Positions 36,813 through 49,000 of a stretch of 64,000 nucleotides of DNA are shown piece after piece. Below the pieces are notes generated by a model. That model saw only the letters and a program-made list of their open reading frames with translations. It ran no database searches and was not told the DNA's origin. The stretch comes from Klebsormidium nitens (taxonomy: Eukaryota; Streptophyta; Klebsormidiophyceae; Klebsormidiales; Klebsormidiaceae): the NCBI GenBank assembly GCA_000708835.1, contig DF237139.1, positions 8,320 to 72,319 of the forward strand, written 5' to 3'. Each line of letters begins with the position of its first letter. The first letter of the stretch is position 1. The position numbers and the translations under genes were made by a program.

Positions 36813-39800
36813 ATGGCCGCCGCCCCGCTCCTCTCGCTCCTAGTTTCCCTCCTCTCCATCAATGGCGCCGCCGCCGTCGGCCGCCACCTGGCGCAATCTC
36901 CAGCCTCCGCACCCGAAATGTCAGCGCCCGCCCCTTTTGTTTCTGCACCCGCTCCTGTCATCCCCCCCCTTGCCTCAGCCCCAGCTACCCCCCCGGTAGA
37001 GGCTCCCGCACCCGCACCCGCTCCTGGCGCCCCCGCCCCTGCGCCGCTCACTCCGATTGCACCAGTTGACCCCTGTTTTGCGAGTCTGGGGGGGAACAAT
37101 GTGACGGTGTTGATGGTTGCTGACCCGGGCTCGTTTTCCGGCTCTGCAGAGGCCAAATATCTAGAGGTGAGGGCAACTCTGTGAAGCCACTGTTGTTACC
37201 CTTGGGGTGGTACTGATTTGGTGAGGCAATGCTAACGAGTGGCTGTTCCGCAGCTTAGGGTAGTTCTGCAGAACTTGATCTGTGAAATTTAGGGCTCGTG
37301 ACTGATCAGGTCAGACAGGGGAGGCAGGTGAAGCTAGAATTGGAGTGAAGGGGTTTGTTACGGGCACGGGAGCACAGGCATTGCAGCTTTTGTAACCTAG
37401 TTTGTCCGCATGCTTTGGCAAGTCTGTGATCTGCCGTCCGCTGGCACCTACTCCGGACTTAACTCTTTTGATGGTAGCAAATTACAAGGAGATACATCAC
37501 CAATATACTTGCAGTAGAGAAACATCGACCTCAATCCGGTATGAGAAGAAAGAAACCATTTGAAAGTGTTAAAGGGAAAGTAGTGTTCTAGCAGCAGTTC
37601 TCCTTGAGCAGAAAACCAATCTGATCAGCACACCTCCTCTTGGTTGCTGCAGCTCAACATGGTCAACAAGGTGGAGCTGGCGCAAGGCAACAGCTACTGC
37701 CCCACCAAATTCACCGGAACCATCATGGGCCAGCAAATCCTGCTCGTGACAACCGGTAAGTTGACTCAAACTCGATCAACTGAGCGTTTTCACACCTTGC
37801 CGTGGCGTGAAGTTTTTCCAGAGCGCTACCCTTTGAGCGCGCAAACCGACCCCGAGAGCAACATTTAGCAGCTTTCATGGAGCAAGAGATCCCACGGCAC
37901 CTGCAATACATGGGAAGAGATCTAGATTAGCCTTTATCAAGCTTGGTTTGTGGTTGGTTAGATGGCCTTCATGATCAGCTCGATGCCCTTCAACCAACTC
38001 TGCTTGAGGAAAAAAGCTTCCTGCGATAGAAGTCGACTCATGGGTACCCGAGACGCGCCTCACAATGGCAGCCTGCTTCTGGAATCGTCCAGCTTTGCAG
38101 ACATTTGCAGTCAACAGAGCCCAGAGTCCTGAATCCAATGTCGTGAGGCTCTGCGCTTGGTGATGGTGGTTCTTGGAAAGTCAGAACGGTGCGGAAAGGG
38201 GGCGGCTTAGGCGATCGTTCCCACCTCGAAGATTTGCAGTGCGCGCCCTAGAGGAGACTTCACATCCTGCTGGAAACCCTGGACCCAGAAAGAATCAATA
38301 GGAGAGTCGTATACCTTTAAGGGTGAAAAGTAAGCAGCGAAGCAGCACTCAAAACAACCTTGCCGATGAACGTCTTCTCCCCCGGCATTGGGCCGGGGCA
38401 GTCGAGCATCCGCAGTCAGATGAATCTGCAGTGCGCAAGCCATGTGAACTTTCAAAGGATTGGAAAAGCCCTACATTTCAAACAACGTAGGGTCTGATGT
38501 GAAATGAGCAGCACTCGCAATATACCTGACAACGTTTTGCTTTCTCCCAGGTATCGGCCCAGGTCAGGCGAGCATCTGCACACAGGAATTTCGCAGTGCG
38601 CGAGCCACGTGACAAGTTCGGGAACCCCGCAATCTTGTCAAACCTAGGGTCTGATGTGAAAAGAAGCAGGAATTGCAACGTTCCTGACAACGAATCCTTT
38701 TTCTCCCCAGGCATCGGCCCCGGTCAGGCGAGCATCTGCACGCAGGAGATTCTGCAGTGCGCGAGCCACGTTCGGGAGATTGTCTATTCGGGCACCTCGG
38801 GGTGGTCCCTTCAGAAGGGCGGCGTGCTCAACGACGATAACTGCAACACCGTCAACAACTCAACCGCCGTGAGGACACCTTTTCGTGGTATTAGGCTTTT
38901 AGAAACTTTTTTTCCGAAGGTTTTGAAAGGACCGCAGTGAGCGTCCGTTCATGTCCCCGCACAAAACATCTTCTAAACGACCTCTACTGTAGGACGCGTG
39001 GGCCCGAATATGGACGAAAACCATTCTGACTGTTGCCCCCAATCAATACAATCTGCAGCCGCACAAGCGTGTGTGTACTGTGTCTCTCGCGCGGCTCATC
39101 TTAACGCAATGTTGAAAACCGACGCACACGAGCGGCGGCAGCCTGGGTTGAATTGCGTCCGCAAGTGGATCCCGGGTGCCCGCTGATTGTTTTCTGCTAC
39201 CTCTATCAGTCCACGTGGATTCATTGGAAGAACGCCCCTCCCTTTTCGACTGTTCGGCAATAAACCATCTTTCGAACCTTGTTTGAAAGCTTTGCACCCA
39301 TCCCAGTCGATAATTCGACGCACTGCGTCCGGTGATTTGCCGTCGCACGAGTGAAACGGCCCCGCTTCCCAGATCGCCGTTGAGAGGACCCCAAGTCAGG
39401 CGGTCCCGTTCGACCTCAGGGCTTCCAATCGTCACGCATTTATTTAAAAAAGTCAAGAGTCAAGACTCATGCTTACAGCTTTTCAAAGTCTTGCCACGTG
39501 GCCCCCCTTCCAACCCTGGAGCCTGCCACGTGGCACTTTTTCACCCTTTACCCCCTACCACGTGACCAGGTCAACCGTCTCGCTGACTTGTGGATGTCGC
39601 CTTTTAGCGTCAACTGGGATTGCAGACTGGGACCAGCAGTGCAGCAAAAATCGGAACCAGCCACGTGGCGTCCTCTAACGCTCTCCTCTCGATGCCACGT
39701 GTCCAGGTGAACCGCATCGGCGACCTGTGCGTGTCGCCCTTCAGCGTCAACTGGGACTGCAAGCAAACCGACTGGAACCAACAATGCGCCAGCTTCCCGA

Positions 39801-41219
39801 ACCTGTGCTACCAGCCCACCGAGATCTTCTCCATCAACGCGACCTTTTTGTACGGCGAGTGTATTTTCACCCAGGCCATCCCGGCCTCGCTGGCCCTGGC
39901 CGCGGAGATTGTGAATGCGTCCCGGGCGCCCAGTTTCGCGCTCAACACGCCGGTGCGCATCTCGAACGTGTCCGCGGTCGAAACTCGTTTTTGGGCGACG
40001 ATGCAGAACCAGACCGGGGTGCCGTACGCGTACAACGGGAGCGCGCCGCCGGCGGTTTACGACTACACGCAGTGCGCGGAGGTCGACTCGCAGTTCTTCT
40101 TCTCGGGTCAGTCGGTTTCTTGTTCTCCTTGTTCGGTGCATTGCTTTTTCTCTACCCGTTCCATTGTTCTTCGATGATTGTTGATTCATGTGACCACCAA
40201 AGCCGATTCAGGAGATTGCATATCTCACAAGAAAAGGTTTCAAACAACCCTGCTCATCCTTGTCCCCCCTATCCCTAGTCACTCCCTCCCAAAGTAAGGC
40301 GACGGATTCTACCAACCCTTTTACAATGCTGTCACGCCAGCTCAACCGTTCAAAAAGTCCCAACGCCGGTCCTGCAAAACACCCAAGTCTTTCAACCCCC
40401 TTTTGTTAGTCATAGAGGAATCGCCAAGGCCGAATTCTGCAGAAACGCAAAGCTTTCGAGACTGAAACGAAGATTGGACCTGTGGCAACGGAGACACAAC
40501 AAAGGGCGACAGGAGCAGACAGCTGGCTGAAAAATCAATTTTGCAAAAGCACTCCATATGGTTACGTAAGCGCCTTTACGAAGGCTCGCGACGTGGGGCG
40601 CTTTCCACTCGAATCGCTGCAGTCCCCATCAGGAAATGGTCCTCTACTTCTGACGTAAGCACCAATGTTCGCGCTACGTGCGCAGGAGGCTCCCTCTGAG
40701 ATGGTAGCGCGCAAATACGTGGCGCATCCCGAAAATCCATGCTTATCCCAGACCGCCCACTCACGTCCGGCCACGTGTGCAGGCGCCCCCTTCGAGATGG
40801 TCGCGCGCGACTACGTGGCGCGCACGATCAACCAGGCGCTCAACACGACGCTCACCAAAAAGGACGTCCAGATCGCAAACGCTATGGAGAGCATCGGGCT
40901 CGCTATGCCCATCGAGCGCTACAACGGGTTCAATTCCACGGTCCGCAAGATTCCGTACACGGTCATCCGCGGAATGTCCAACGGCCTGCACGGAACGGTG
41001 AGGCAGTCCGCACCGGGGGTGTGGGTACCGGGTACCGTGGTACCCAGCGACTTCACGAACGGGTACGGCTTCGCGATCGCGAGCTTCTCGTCGCTTATCA
41101 TGACGTGGCTCCAGAACCGGTGCCTCACGGGAGTGGGCGCCGGCAATACGACCCTGTGCAGCTTCTCGCTGGCGGCGTATGGGGCGCCTGGCGGCATCGC
41201 TTCGTCTGAGGCGAATTGA
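36813..41219 (+). CDS. Secreted nucleoside-phosphorylase/bark-storage-superfamily-like protein
   Basis: Exons 36813-37166, 37653-37755, 38711-38868, 39707-40106 and 40783-41219 join in phase to give 483 residues. Residues 1-22 are a signal peptide. Residues 28-85 are an Ala/Pro-rich arabinogalactan-like stretch (APAPAPAPGAPAPAP). The rest resembles, in order, the fold landmarks of the phosphorylase superfamily: a first strand (VTVLMVADPGSF), ILLVTTGIGPGQA (like the VVLVMTGLG strand of plant bark-storage proteins), an IVYSGTSGW strand, a RIGDLCVSP strand (like GDVVIP) and YTVIRGMSN (like IRALSD). Several NxT sequons suggest glycosylation. The assignment rests on motif order, and I cannot say whether the active site is intact. 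An in-frame upstream ATG at 36684 would add 43 residues without a better signal peptide. Introns 2, 3 and 4 hold copies of the next exon's head. Confidence 0.65.
38230..38710 (+). repeat. Four-unit tandem array ending in phosphorylase-like exon 3
   Basis: CTGCAGTGCGC-type exon sequence at 38752 recurs at 38591, 38426 and 38234 (spacings 161, 165 and 192). The units also share the preceding splice region (TTCTCCC followed by GGCAT(C/T)GG) and an intron segment, GGGTCTGATGTGAAA, present once per unit at two places. The 38550 copy keeps an AG; the 38384 copy has mutated to CCGG. Confidence 0.95.
39395..39706 (+). repeat. Copies of phosphorylase-like exon 4 acceptor and head, with G-box motifs
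   Basis: The exon 4 boundary at 39706 (CCACGTGTCCAG|GTGAACCGCATC) is echoed at 39569 (CCACGTGACCAG|GTCAACCGTCTC), spacing 137. Similarity continues for about 75 bases, including TTTTAGCGTCAACTGGGA against CTTCAGCGTCAACTGGGA. A weaker third copy may lie near 39395. The region holds five CACGTG palindromes (39495, 39527, 39559, 39662, 39696). Confidence 0.9.
40567..40782 (+). repeat. Copies of phosphorylase-like exon 5 acceptor and head
   Basis: The exon 5 head (GAGATGGTCGCGCGCGACTA then CGTGGCGC after the boundary at 40782) is echoed at 40686 (GAGATGGTAGCGCGCAAATA then CGTGGCGC), about 97 bases upstream, with its CAG intact. A more decayed version starts near 40567. Confidence 0.88.
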
Positions 41220-41400
41220 CGGTCGAGATAGAGGGACTTCGTAATTGATGGTCGAGCTGGTAAGTGTTGGAGGGCTCAGGGGTAGCTGAGGGAGACTCGG
41301 ACGGTCGTGGTGGAGACAGCTTAACGATTGACGGTCCCAATGGAAGGTGGTTGATCGGACGGTCAAGATGGGCTCTCCTTACGTTGGCGGTCGCGAGGTG
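41214..41400 (+). repeat. Degenerate TTGACGGTC repeat after the phosphorylase-like stop
   Basis: Variants of TTGACGGTCGAG recur at about 41216, 41246, 41297, 41330, 41357 and 41384, directly following the stop codon. The periodicity is about 27-50 bases and irregular. Confidence 0.7.
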
Positions 41401-43075
41401 AAGCCTTATAATTGTCGGTGTTGTAGATTCATACGTATGGAAAGTACGACGTGACTGCTGTCGAGTTTGGTTATTCTCCCGTTGATTTAGAGGTACGGTC
41501 GGGAAACGGGCTGGAAGGTCAAGCTGGGTTAGGCGCAGTCGGGGGCAGGGTTAGAGCTTATCATGGTCCACATCTGCTGCAGCAGTCTACTTATATTGTC
41601 GGCACTTTTTGGTTAAAGTATTGACCCGCGCCTTCTTAACACCAAGTAGCATCAGAAGTCAAACGGGGCGCAAAGCGGTCCTAGTTGCGTTGGCGCGGGT
41701 GTAAATAATAAAAAAGGTCGTTGCGTTAGCTGCTCGTCGTAACTTATGAAGTCGTTGTGCACGCTCGAACGAGTCTGGCAATATTGTTTTCCGGGCAAGC
41801 TTGGGGCAGGCCTGGCTGCATACTTGAGGATTACCGCAGTTTGATCGTGCAGAATCCATCCACCTCATCCAGGCAATTTTCGGTGCATATCATTCACGAC
41901 GTACGGTTCGACGGGTAAAGCTATGCCGGCTGAATTTGATGTCTTATGCTTAAATCCCTTGATTGAGATCTGCACCCTTGTTATTCTAACGATTCATGCG
42001 TGTTGAGTCAGTCGAGATTTTTCTGGGAGTTCGTGTACCGCGCGTCCTACTAATGGATTAACCCATGAGAAAGAGATCAAGTGCATGATGCATTATGTAC
42101 CGAATCAACGTCCAACAATGATAACGTGCAGATCTCAAGGCGCAGTCTCCGATCATGCAGCTAAACCGACATCCTTCCTGATGGTCCAAATATTATTTGA
42201 CTTTGATCTCCTGCTAACCTGTCCATCCCGCAGCGCGGCCACATCGGAGACAATAAGTTACCAAGCGTTTGGCCGGCACCGATATGCGTACTCGGTAGAT
42301 ATCTATAGATTCCTTTTAGCCGATCATGTACCGCACCGGCTGCATGCACAGGTCAGCTAAAATCTGGTCCGCCTTTCTCTATTTACATAGAGAACCCTAA
42401 GTTCATGAGTAAGAAGGCAGGATCTTTCTACTGTTTTCATTGAGCTACCAGCCGTCACTGCGCAGCGGCAGTGGCAAACTTATAGTTGGAACTCGTTCAA
42501 CGTCGCGGTGCGGGCAGAGCGGGCCTGCAGCCCCGCGCGAGTGCTCTCGTAACTCGTACCGACTTTATTAGTAAAGTAGCATGAAAGGAGATATATTCAA
42601 AGGTTTGAGGAATCTCAAACGGCGGCAAATTAGATCGTATAGGAGCACAATCTGGTTCTCTGCAGGCGAGTGGTGCCCTAGCTTTATCGAATGCTGAGAC
42701 GTACGTCCGTCACCATGTGGAGTTCAATCGATCCAAGTCGGCGTCCGACGTGAAGAAACCATTGAATTGAAGGCGTTATAAGCGGCTCTGCTTTAATGAT
42801 TGCCGGCCCAATCTTTTCTGAAGCATGTTTCCTCAAAACGTCGTTGAAGTCTAATACGCCCACGGTCTTTATAATCATACAGTAAAGTTCTCGCGGCTTA
42901 TGTAGGTACGTGAGTTAATCAGAAGATTACGTTGGAGCCCGCCTACCATCCACTTTACTGGCTTCAATGAACATCTCCGGTCCGCCAAATCCTTGCCGTC
43001 GACCATGTTTTAAAATCCATACAACCTCTATTAACCAATGCTAAACCTGCCCGTCATGCAAGGCCTGACCAAACC
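41401..43075. other. Intergenic region between convergent genes, no gene seen
   Basis: AT-richer than the flanking genes, with only short frames. I found no repeat with clear ends and no RNA gene. Confidence 0.5.
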
Positions 43076-44938
43076 CTAGGGACTTGTATTGAGAGCCACC
43101 CCGGGCCCGCTCGGGCCGGTACCAACCGTCACTCCGTTCGGTGTGATGGAAATTCCACCGGGGCTGCTGATTTGGATACCGGGCAAGGCCCCGGTAGAGA
43201 CCGCCGGTACCGAACCGGTTGTGGGAGTCAGCACCGTGGGTATCGAGGCTGACGTCAGCATGGGCACCGGGGCCGGTAGAACCGGGGGGGTGACGACCGG
43301 TATGACGAAGGGGAAGCAGATGAGCAGACCTGCGAGGAGATGGCCAAGTTACGCATCAAAGCAGAGCGGATCTCTGAGGCTGTTACAAAGGTCCTACTCG
43401 ATGTCAGAGAGAGTGTTCGGATGAAGCGATTAATCCTCGACACCTTACGATCAAAAGATGGATGCAGTCATGGGCGGACTTGATTTGAGAGTTGCACACC
43501 AAAGGCGCTGCACGTAAATGGAGCCCTTTATTCGCTCGCTAGGAATATACCCGGCCACATGGCTCCCAGTGTAGAGATTGCTGGACGACGAGAGCCCCAC
43601 AGAAAGTCCCTCCCAAGAGCGGGCACTCAAGAAGCTGCGGCGGACGCTTGCTTGCGTGCAGAGTTCCAAGCGACGCTCAAAATAAACACTTCAGATTGGC
43701 TTCAAGACGTATGCGCTGCAGAAACGTTGCACGAACGTGGCCCCAGAAAACAGCCGGAAAACGGAATCTCAATTTCAAGAGTTGAATGATACCCCAACGG
43801 TGCAAACAGCGTCAATCATAGCCCTTCTTAATCTCAGCCAGTGTTTCGAAACTCCATGCTAAATGCCCAGTCTACTTGAAAGGCACTCCATTGATCCCCA
43901 GAAGATCGAACTAAACTTTCTGTTCTCAGCCAATCTTTCACTGCATGAGATTTGTTGCTCAATCCACTTACCGACCGGTAGAACGTTCACCGGGATCTTT
44001 GCAACCACAGCTCCGTTGAGTTTGCACCCCCAGCGGAGTCCCCCGCCCGTCTGACACACGTGGCCGTCGCGGGTGTTGAAGCCGAACTGCGACTGGCCAT
44101 CCTGAGACCACTCCGTGACGCCATTGCTGACGACTGAGCTCCCCTGCACAAGACAACAGATCAGAAGACGCAGTGAAAAACAAGCTCAGTGAACGATAAG
44201 ACAGTTTTGGACGGTCAGGGAGAAAGGTTGGGTGCAAGTGCGAAGCGCGCATATCTTTGGTTTAAAATTATGCAGGTTACATCCATTAAGTTTGATGAAA
44301 GAGCAATTATCCACTGGATGAATTGGAAGAGTACTATCAAGATGTACCTGTGCGAGGAGCCGGCGCTCGATGGGGGATCCCCCGTTCCACTCGGTGACGT
44401 CATCCGTGACCGGGGATCGGTTCTTGGTGAGGAGATCGCGCCCGGCGAGCGTTTTCTGGCCCTGTAGATGCACGAAAAGATTAGAGTTTGGCTCGCTGCC
44501 GAGTGAGAAGGGAGTGAGAAGGTCACGCAATTCACTTGATACTTTTGATCGTGCCGCAGGCAAAGTATATGCGTCGGAAAAGGGACTATTTCTCTGGAAT
44601 CTATGCTTAGAACAGGTTACCTAGCACCATGATTGTAGTTCTTAAAAACGATCGTGGAGATGATACGAGCAAGTAGAGCTCTACAATCCACTATCTCAGA
44701 GCCAGAAGAAAGGACTGGCGCAATCAAGACGCCTCTCTTCCATTGTGAGAAGAGAAGCGTAAAAAGTTAGAATATAAGCAACCTAAAACGTTCCGGAGAG
44801 AAAACCTGGAAAGCAATCCATTTGAAAAAGCAATCGGGTGACAAGCAACACGCTAAACTGGTCACCGAAGCAAGCAAGGCTCACCTGAAGAACGACCAGA
44901 GTCGCAAGAAGAAGAAGAGCACAGCGAGAAGGCGCCAT
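43076..44938 (-). CDS. Small secreted protein of unknown family (four exons)
   Basis: Exons on the - strand are 44938-44885, 44461-44348, 44143-43972 and 43329-43076. Phases 0, 0 and 1 join to give 197 residues. Exon 1 is exactly an 18-residue signal peptide start (MAPSRCALLLLATLVVLQ). Exons 2 and 3 make a globular part with two similar VTEW motifs and two cysteines (HVCQTGGG and LRWGCKL). Exon 4 encodes a short hydrophobic segment (GLLICFPFVIPVV) and then a Pro/Thr/Ser/Gly/Val-rich tail with GTGPSGPG near the end. Clean signal peptide, splice sites and phases support a real gene. I do not recognise the family, and the tail may be a wall-protein or GPI-type linker. Confidence 0.62.
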
Positions 44939-46056
44939 CGCTCGTGCAAGGGACAGGGCGCAAGTACGGAGGTTCCGATGCCTCTTGCAAGTTTTGAATC
45001 TACTTCTTCATCTCACCCGCTCAGAGGTCTGTATCTGAGCTTTCAATATGCTTCCACCCTCCTCTCATACCAAAACTACACGAGCAGCTGCTGAGACGCA
45101 GAGTGATCTCAGGTCTTTCAGCAGCAGTGGTTTTGGCTCGCAATCTTACAGACTTCCAAACCCGTGCCAGGTTTCGTGTAATCTGAACCACTCATACAGA
45201 ACGCCTTTGGTCCAGCCTTCCATTTCACAGAAGAGGGACGAGAGTCCGTGATGAGCAAACCTCTCGCTTCTTCTTTCAGGAGTCGTGGTTGGAGACGTCG
45301 AACAATGTCCAGCCATTTGAGCTACGCATTACCTAATGCAGTATCCTCGAGCCTCTTGATTTCGAACTTATTCCTATTGTGGAGGTAAACGGTTAGATTG
45401 ACGTCGCATTTGATCGCAAAGATTCTTATGATTCGACGGCGCCCTCTTTGAAAGGCGCTATGCTGTGAGTTCGACATTGTAAGCGTCAAAACCACAAGTC
45501 TCGGTAGCTGATTCATGAAGCTCACTAATCCAAAGTCAAGCACGGGCCCGAGTACATTGCGTGCGCCAACATTCGATCTCCGCAGAGAAGTTGCAAGCGG
45601 GATCATAGAAGACTTATATCGATGTCGTTTGGTCTTATACAAGTACTCCTTATCGCTTTTACAAGCTTATGCCCCCACCTCAGCGTGTTGCAAGGTTACC
45701 GTTGCTCCTTGCAGTAGTTTAAAGCCGCTTTGCGCAATATGCGAGCGGAATCAAAGAGTGCACTCTGTTCGGCTTCGACTCTTTCAGTACGGGACGCTGC
45801 ATTCGGCACGCTCACCGACTAACAAGTACGCGCCCTCCGATATTGTGCTCCGTATAGCTCGGAACGATGGATCCCAATGCGAAACACTGTTGGCAGAGGA
45901 GCGTTATAGTCTGAAGAGTTCTTCACCTGACTCTTCTATTCGACGGAACCTATATGGCAATGATGCTAACATTCTAACGTATCAACCTGCTTATCGACTT
46001 CCGCTTGCTAAGAAAGAAAGAAACTTCGTTCTGCTTTGCCGCGTCGAGAGTCCACT
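44939..46056. other. Intergenic region upstream of the small secreted gene, no gene seen
   Basis: Contains the promoter of the small secreted protein and the 3' flank of the IPUT1-like gene, both on the - strand. A + strand ATG frame of 181 residues (45515-46060) has no recognisable domain and overlaps the 3' end of the IPUT1-like gene on the opposite strand; not called. Confidence 0.5.
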
Positions 46057-49000
46057 CTAGTTCTCCTTTTCCGGCTGGCCCCATCGCACCACCCCCGCCT
46101 CGTGCTGCGCCTTCCACTCCGCCTCCTCCGTCTTACACGTGGCGAGTATCCGACGGCCCGACTCCAAGAGCACCGCGGCCGCGGCCGCGCTCAGGAGGCA
46201 CAGCGCGACGATCTTCTGCGCGCCCGCGGAGTAAATCGGCGCCGCCAAAACCCCCAAAACGCCCGCCCACAAGAGCCAGGGGGCCGCCAGGGCGGTTACC
46301 GGTAACCCAGGGTTAACGGACAGGATGATGGTAACCAGACTCATGGAACCCAGATAGAAAAGGGCCCAACCTAGAAACGGGTGCACCGTTGTGGGCACCG
46401 CCCAAAAGGCGAGAACCGCACTGCCCCCGAGTGAAAGGTAGATTGCAGTTGCTCGCAACGGGGGGCTGAAACGCAGGCGAGTTTTTACCCCCAGAAAGAG
46501 GCGAGACAAGGTTGAGGTGCTTTTCGGGGGAGGGGAAGAGCTGCGCGGGAGGGAGAGGGGCAACCCCAGGTTCGACCCCGGGGGAGAGCGGGGGCGGTGG
46601 GAACCACGAGCCTGTGTGTGACGCAAGCAGTGACGTCAGGAATGATAATTTGAGGGCTTCTTCTCGATCTTTAGCTTGGACCTTATAGCGGAGAGGCTTT
46701 GATTTGCTTTGCTTCCGGTATAGAGATTGGAACAATGCTCTTCGAAAGGGAGATCTTCAGAGGGTTGGACGTTATGAAAGGCCCACCAATAGCGCTGGAC
46801 CTCAAGTAAGTTTCTTACAGGATTGTGAACGACTTTCTGACCGGACCAACTCCCTTTCTGGATCATTTCTTGCCTTGAAACGAGAAGCTTCGTTAAGCAG
46901 CAGGCAAAGAACGACTGATGCGATTTCTTGATGGTCATCATGCCTGTTTCCAAGCAAACAACCTCCTTGCGCCTTGTCCAGTTCTGAGTCATCACCCCAC
47001 CCGAACTTCGTTTCTCTTGTACTACCAGATTCTTCGTGTAGACCCGCAAACAACTTTCTCGAAAACCTTTCTTGTTGGCGAGACAAAGTGGGGAAAAATG
47101 CCACAGCTTTCAACGACTCACCGACGTTCTTTGCGAGATCGAAACCACGCTGATCCCGAGCACGAACCAAGCGGTCGCCAGCAAAAGCGCGCGGTACAGC
47201 TCCGGCTCATAGCCTATGGTCTCGGCGCGGCGCTTATGCCACTCGAGGGTGAGGGGAAGAAGCGGCCAACTCCACCAATACCAGGGCTTTAACACTGGCG
47301 CTCCCGGGAAGGTGAGGACGCCCTGTGGGGCGCAGGCTGGTGTCAAGGTCCACCTGAAGTTGAGGTCTGCACGGGAAATTCGCAGCACTTGCTCTGTAAA
47401 TCTAAGCGGCTCAAGGTAGGAAGACGTTACGGAGGTGCTGCAAGATTTTGGCTGACCGAGATGATCCAATTCTTTGACGAACGCTGGAAGGGCTTGCGGT
47501 GCTGCGGGCTTTTCCGAGAGTCCACTCGTAGTCGAGATTCTAGGCTCTCTCAAAACTGTTCCTGCTACGATAGTTCCGTCATTCCAGTCATCTCACACGC
47601 TCTTAGTATCCTTCCGGCCGAACGACGCTTCTTCAGAGACATGCAGACCTACGCCTTCTTGAGGGCTTGCTCCTGGCTTCGGGCGCAACAAATCAGATAG
47701 CAACAGGCATTCCTAAACGCAGACCATGCGAGACAAACGAGAGAAGTCTAGGAAGAGATGCACACTCACAGTAGTACACGTGATCCATCTGGTATCCCAA
47801 CGGCAGCCGGTATGTTCCGTTCAGCCGGGCGGAACCAGGTGGTAGCGGACGGAACATCGGACAGTCCAGAAGGTCCGGGAAGTAGGACGCGAGGAAGCCC
47901 TGATCCGCGCCGTCAAAGGATGGCGCCGTCTCTAGTTGCTTCAGCATGTCGGCGTAAGTCTCCAGAGAAGGCTGTAGGAGAGGGGGATTGCTTTTGACTT
48001 ATAACTTCTGAGCTTTTCCTGTTTTCGTTCAGGAGCGCTATTGTGCGAGTTCAGGGCTGAGAATTCAGGAAGGATCTATCAGGAGTGAGGGCTTTCCTAG
48101 CTCTTAGTCTTGGGTTTTGACATAGTGACGCTTGAAATGGGTACTCAGGTGATGGGCTTGCATAGCAAGGCTAGGACAAACGACTGGCGCATCGCTTCGA
48201 AGCAAGGTTACGAAGTTTTGGTTCAACAACTGATCACAACAATGTGGCGAAGAGATAGAAAGCGGCTAATTATCTGGATACAATCTTTTGCACGGGATGT
48301 TGGGGAGATTATATCGGCTCGATCCAACGCTTGGATCCGATATCCGCTGGAAAATCATCGGAAAGAAGAAAGCGCTCAATGAAGCAGCTTCAAGACGTTT
48401 TCGTGAAAGCGGATAGAAGAAAGAACGAGAGGTTGAAGTCCAGCAGAATCAATATACAGAAGTAAAGGCAATGCTTTCCCCTCCATGAATCCCAACGCTA
48501 TTTTCTTCGGGAAAGAAAGGGACTGTATTCATAGAGTCAAAAAAGATGGTTGGAGGTACCTTGAGTACCATGAGACCAGTGTGGAAGATGCACGGGTTGA
48601 TGAACACCGCGCAAAAGTCCCCGCACGCAAACAGCTCGTCCACGTTGCGCAGGAACAGATTGTCCGCGTCTAGTTGCACCACGCGCGCGTACTCCGTCAG
48701 GCGCCACGCGAGCAGCTTGTTGAGCGCGCGCGCGAAGCGCGGCTGCACGCCGGCGCGGCCGCGGTAGGGGTTCGGGACGTCGGCCACCGAGAGCACGCGC
48801 GCGCCCTCGGATTCCCTGGGGACCAGACACTGAAGAGGTGAGAGGTAGTAAGAATTGTGATAGAAGATTTGATCGAAAGATCTGAGCCGAACGCAAGGAG
48901 GGTTGACCTTCTCTGGCAATGACCTAACAAATGCAGAACCAAGCGCTGGTCGTAAGGCCCGGCTGATCATCCATATCAATGTTCAGGCGCTGAGAGTCGA

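Noticed and set aside
38230-38710. Exon echoes as mutually exclusive alternative exons
   Set aside because: Copies cover only the exon head, carry frame-breaking changes and lack matching donor sites, so they cannot replace the exon.
45515-46060. ATG-started 181-residue frame on the + strand
   Set aside because: No recognisable features, and its end overlaps the 3' end of the IPUT1-like gene on the opposite strand.
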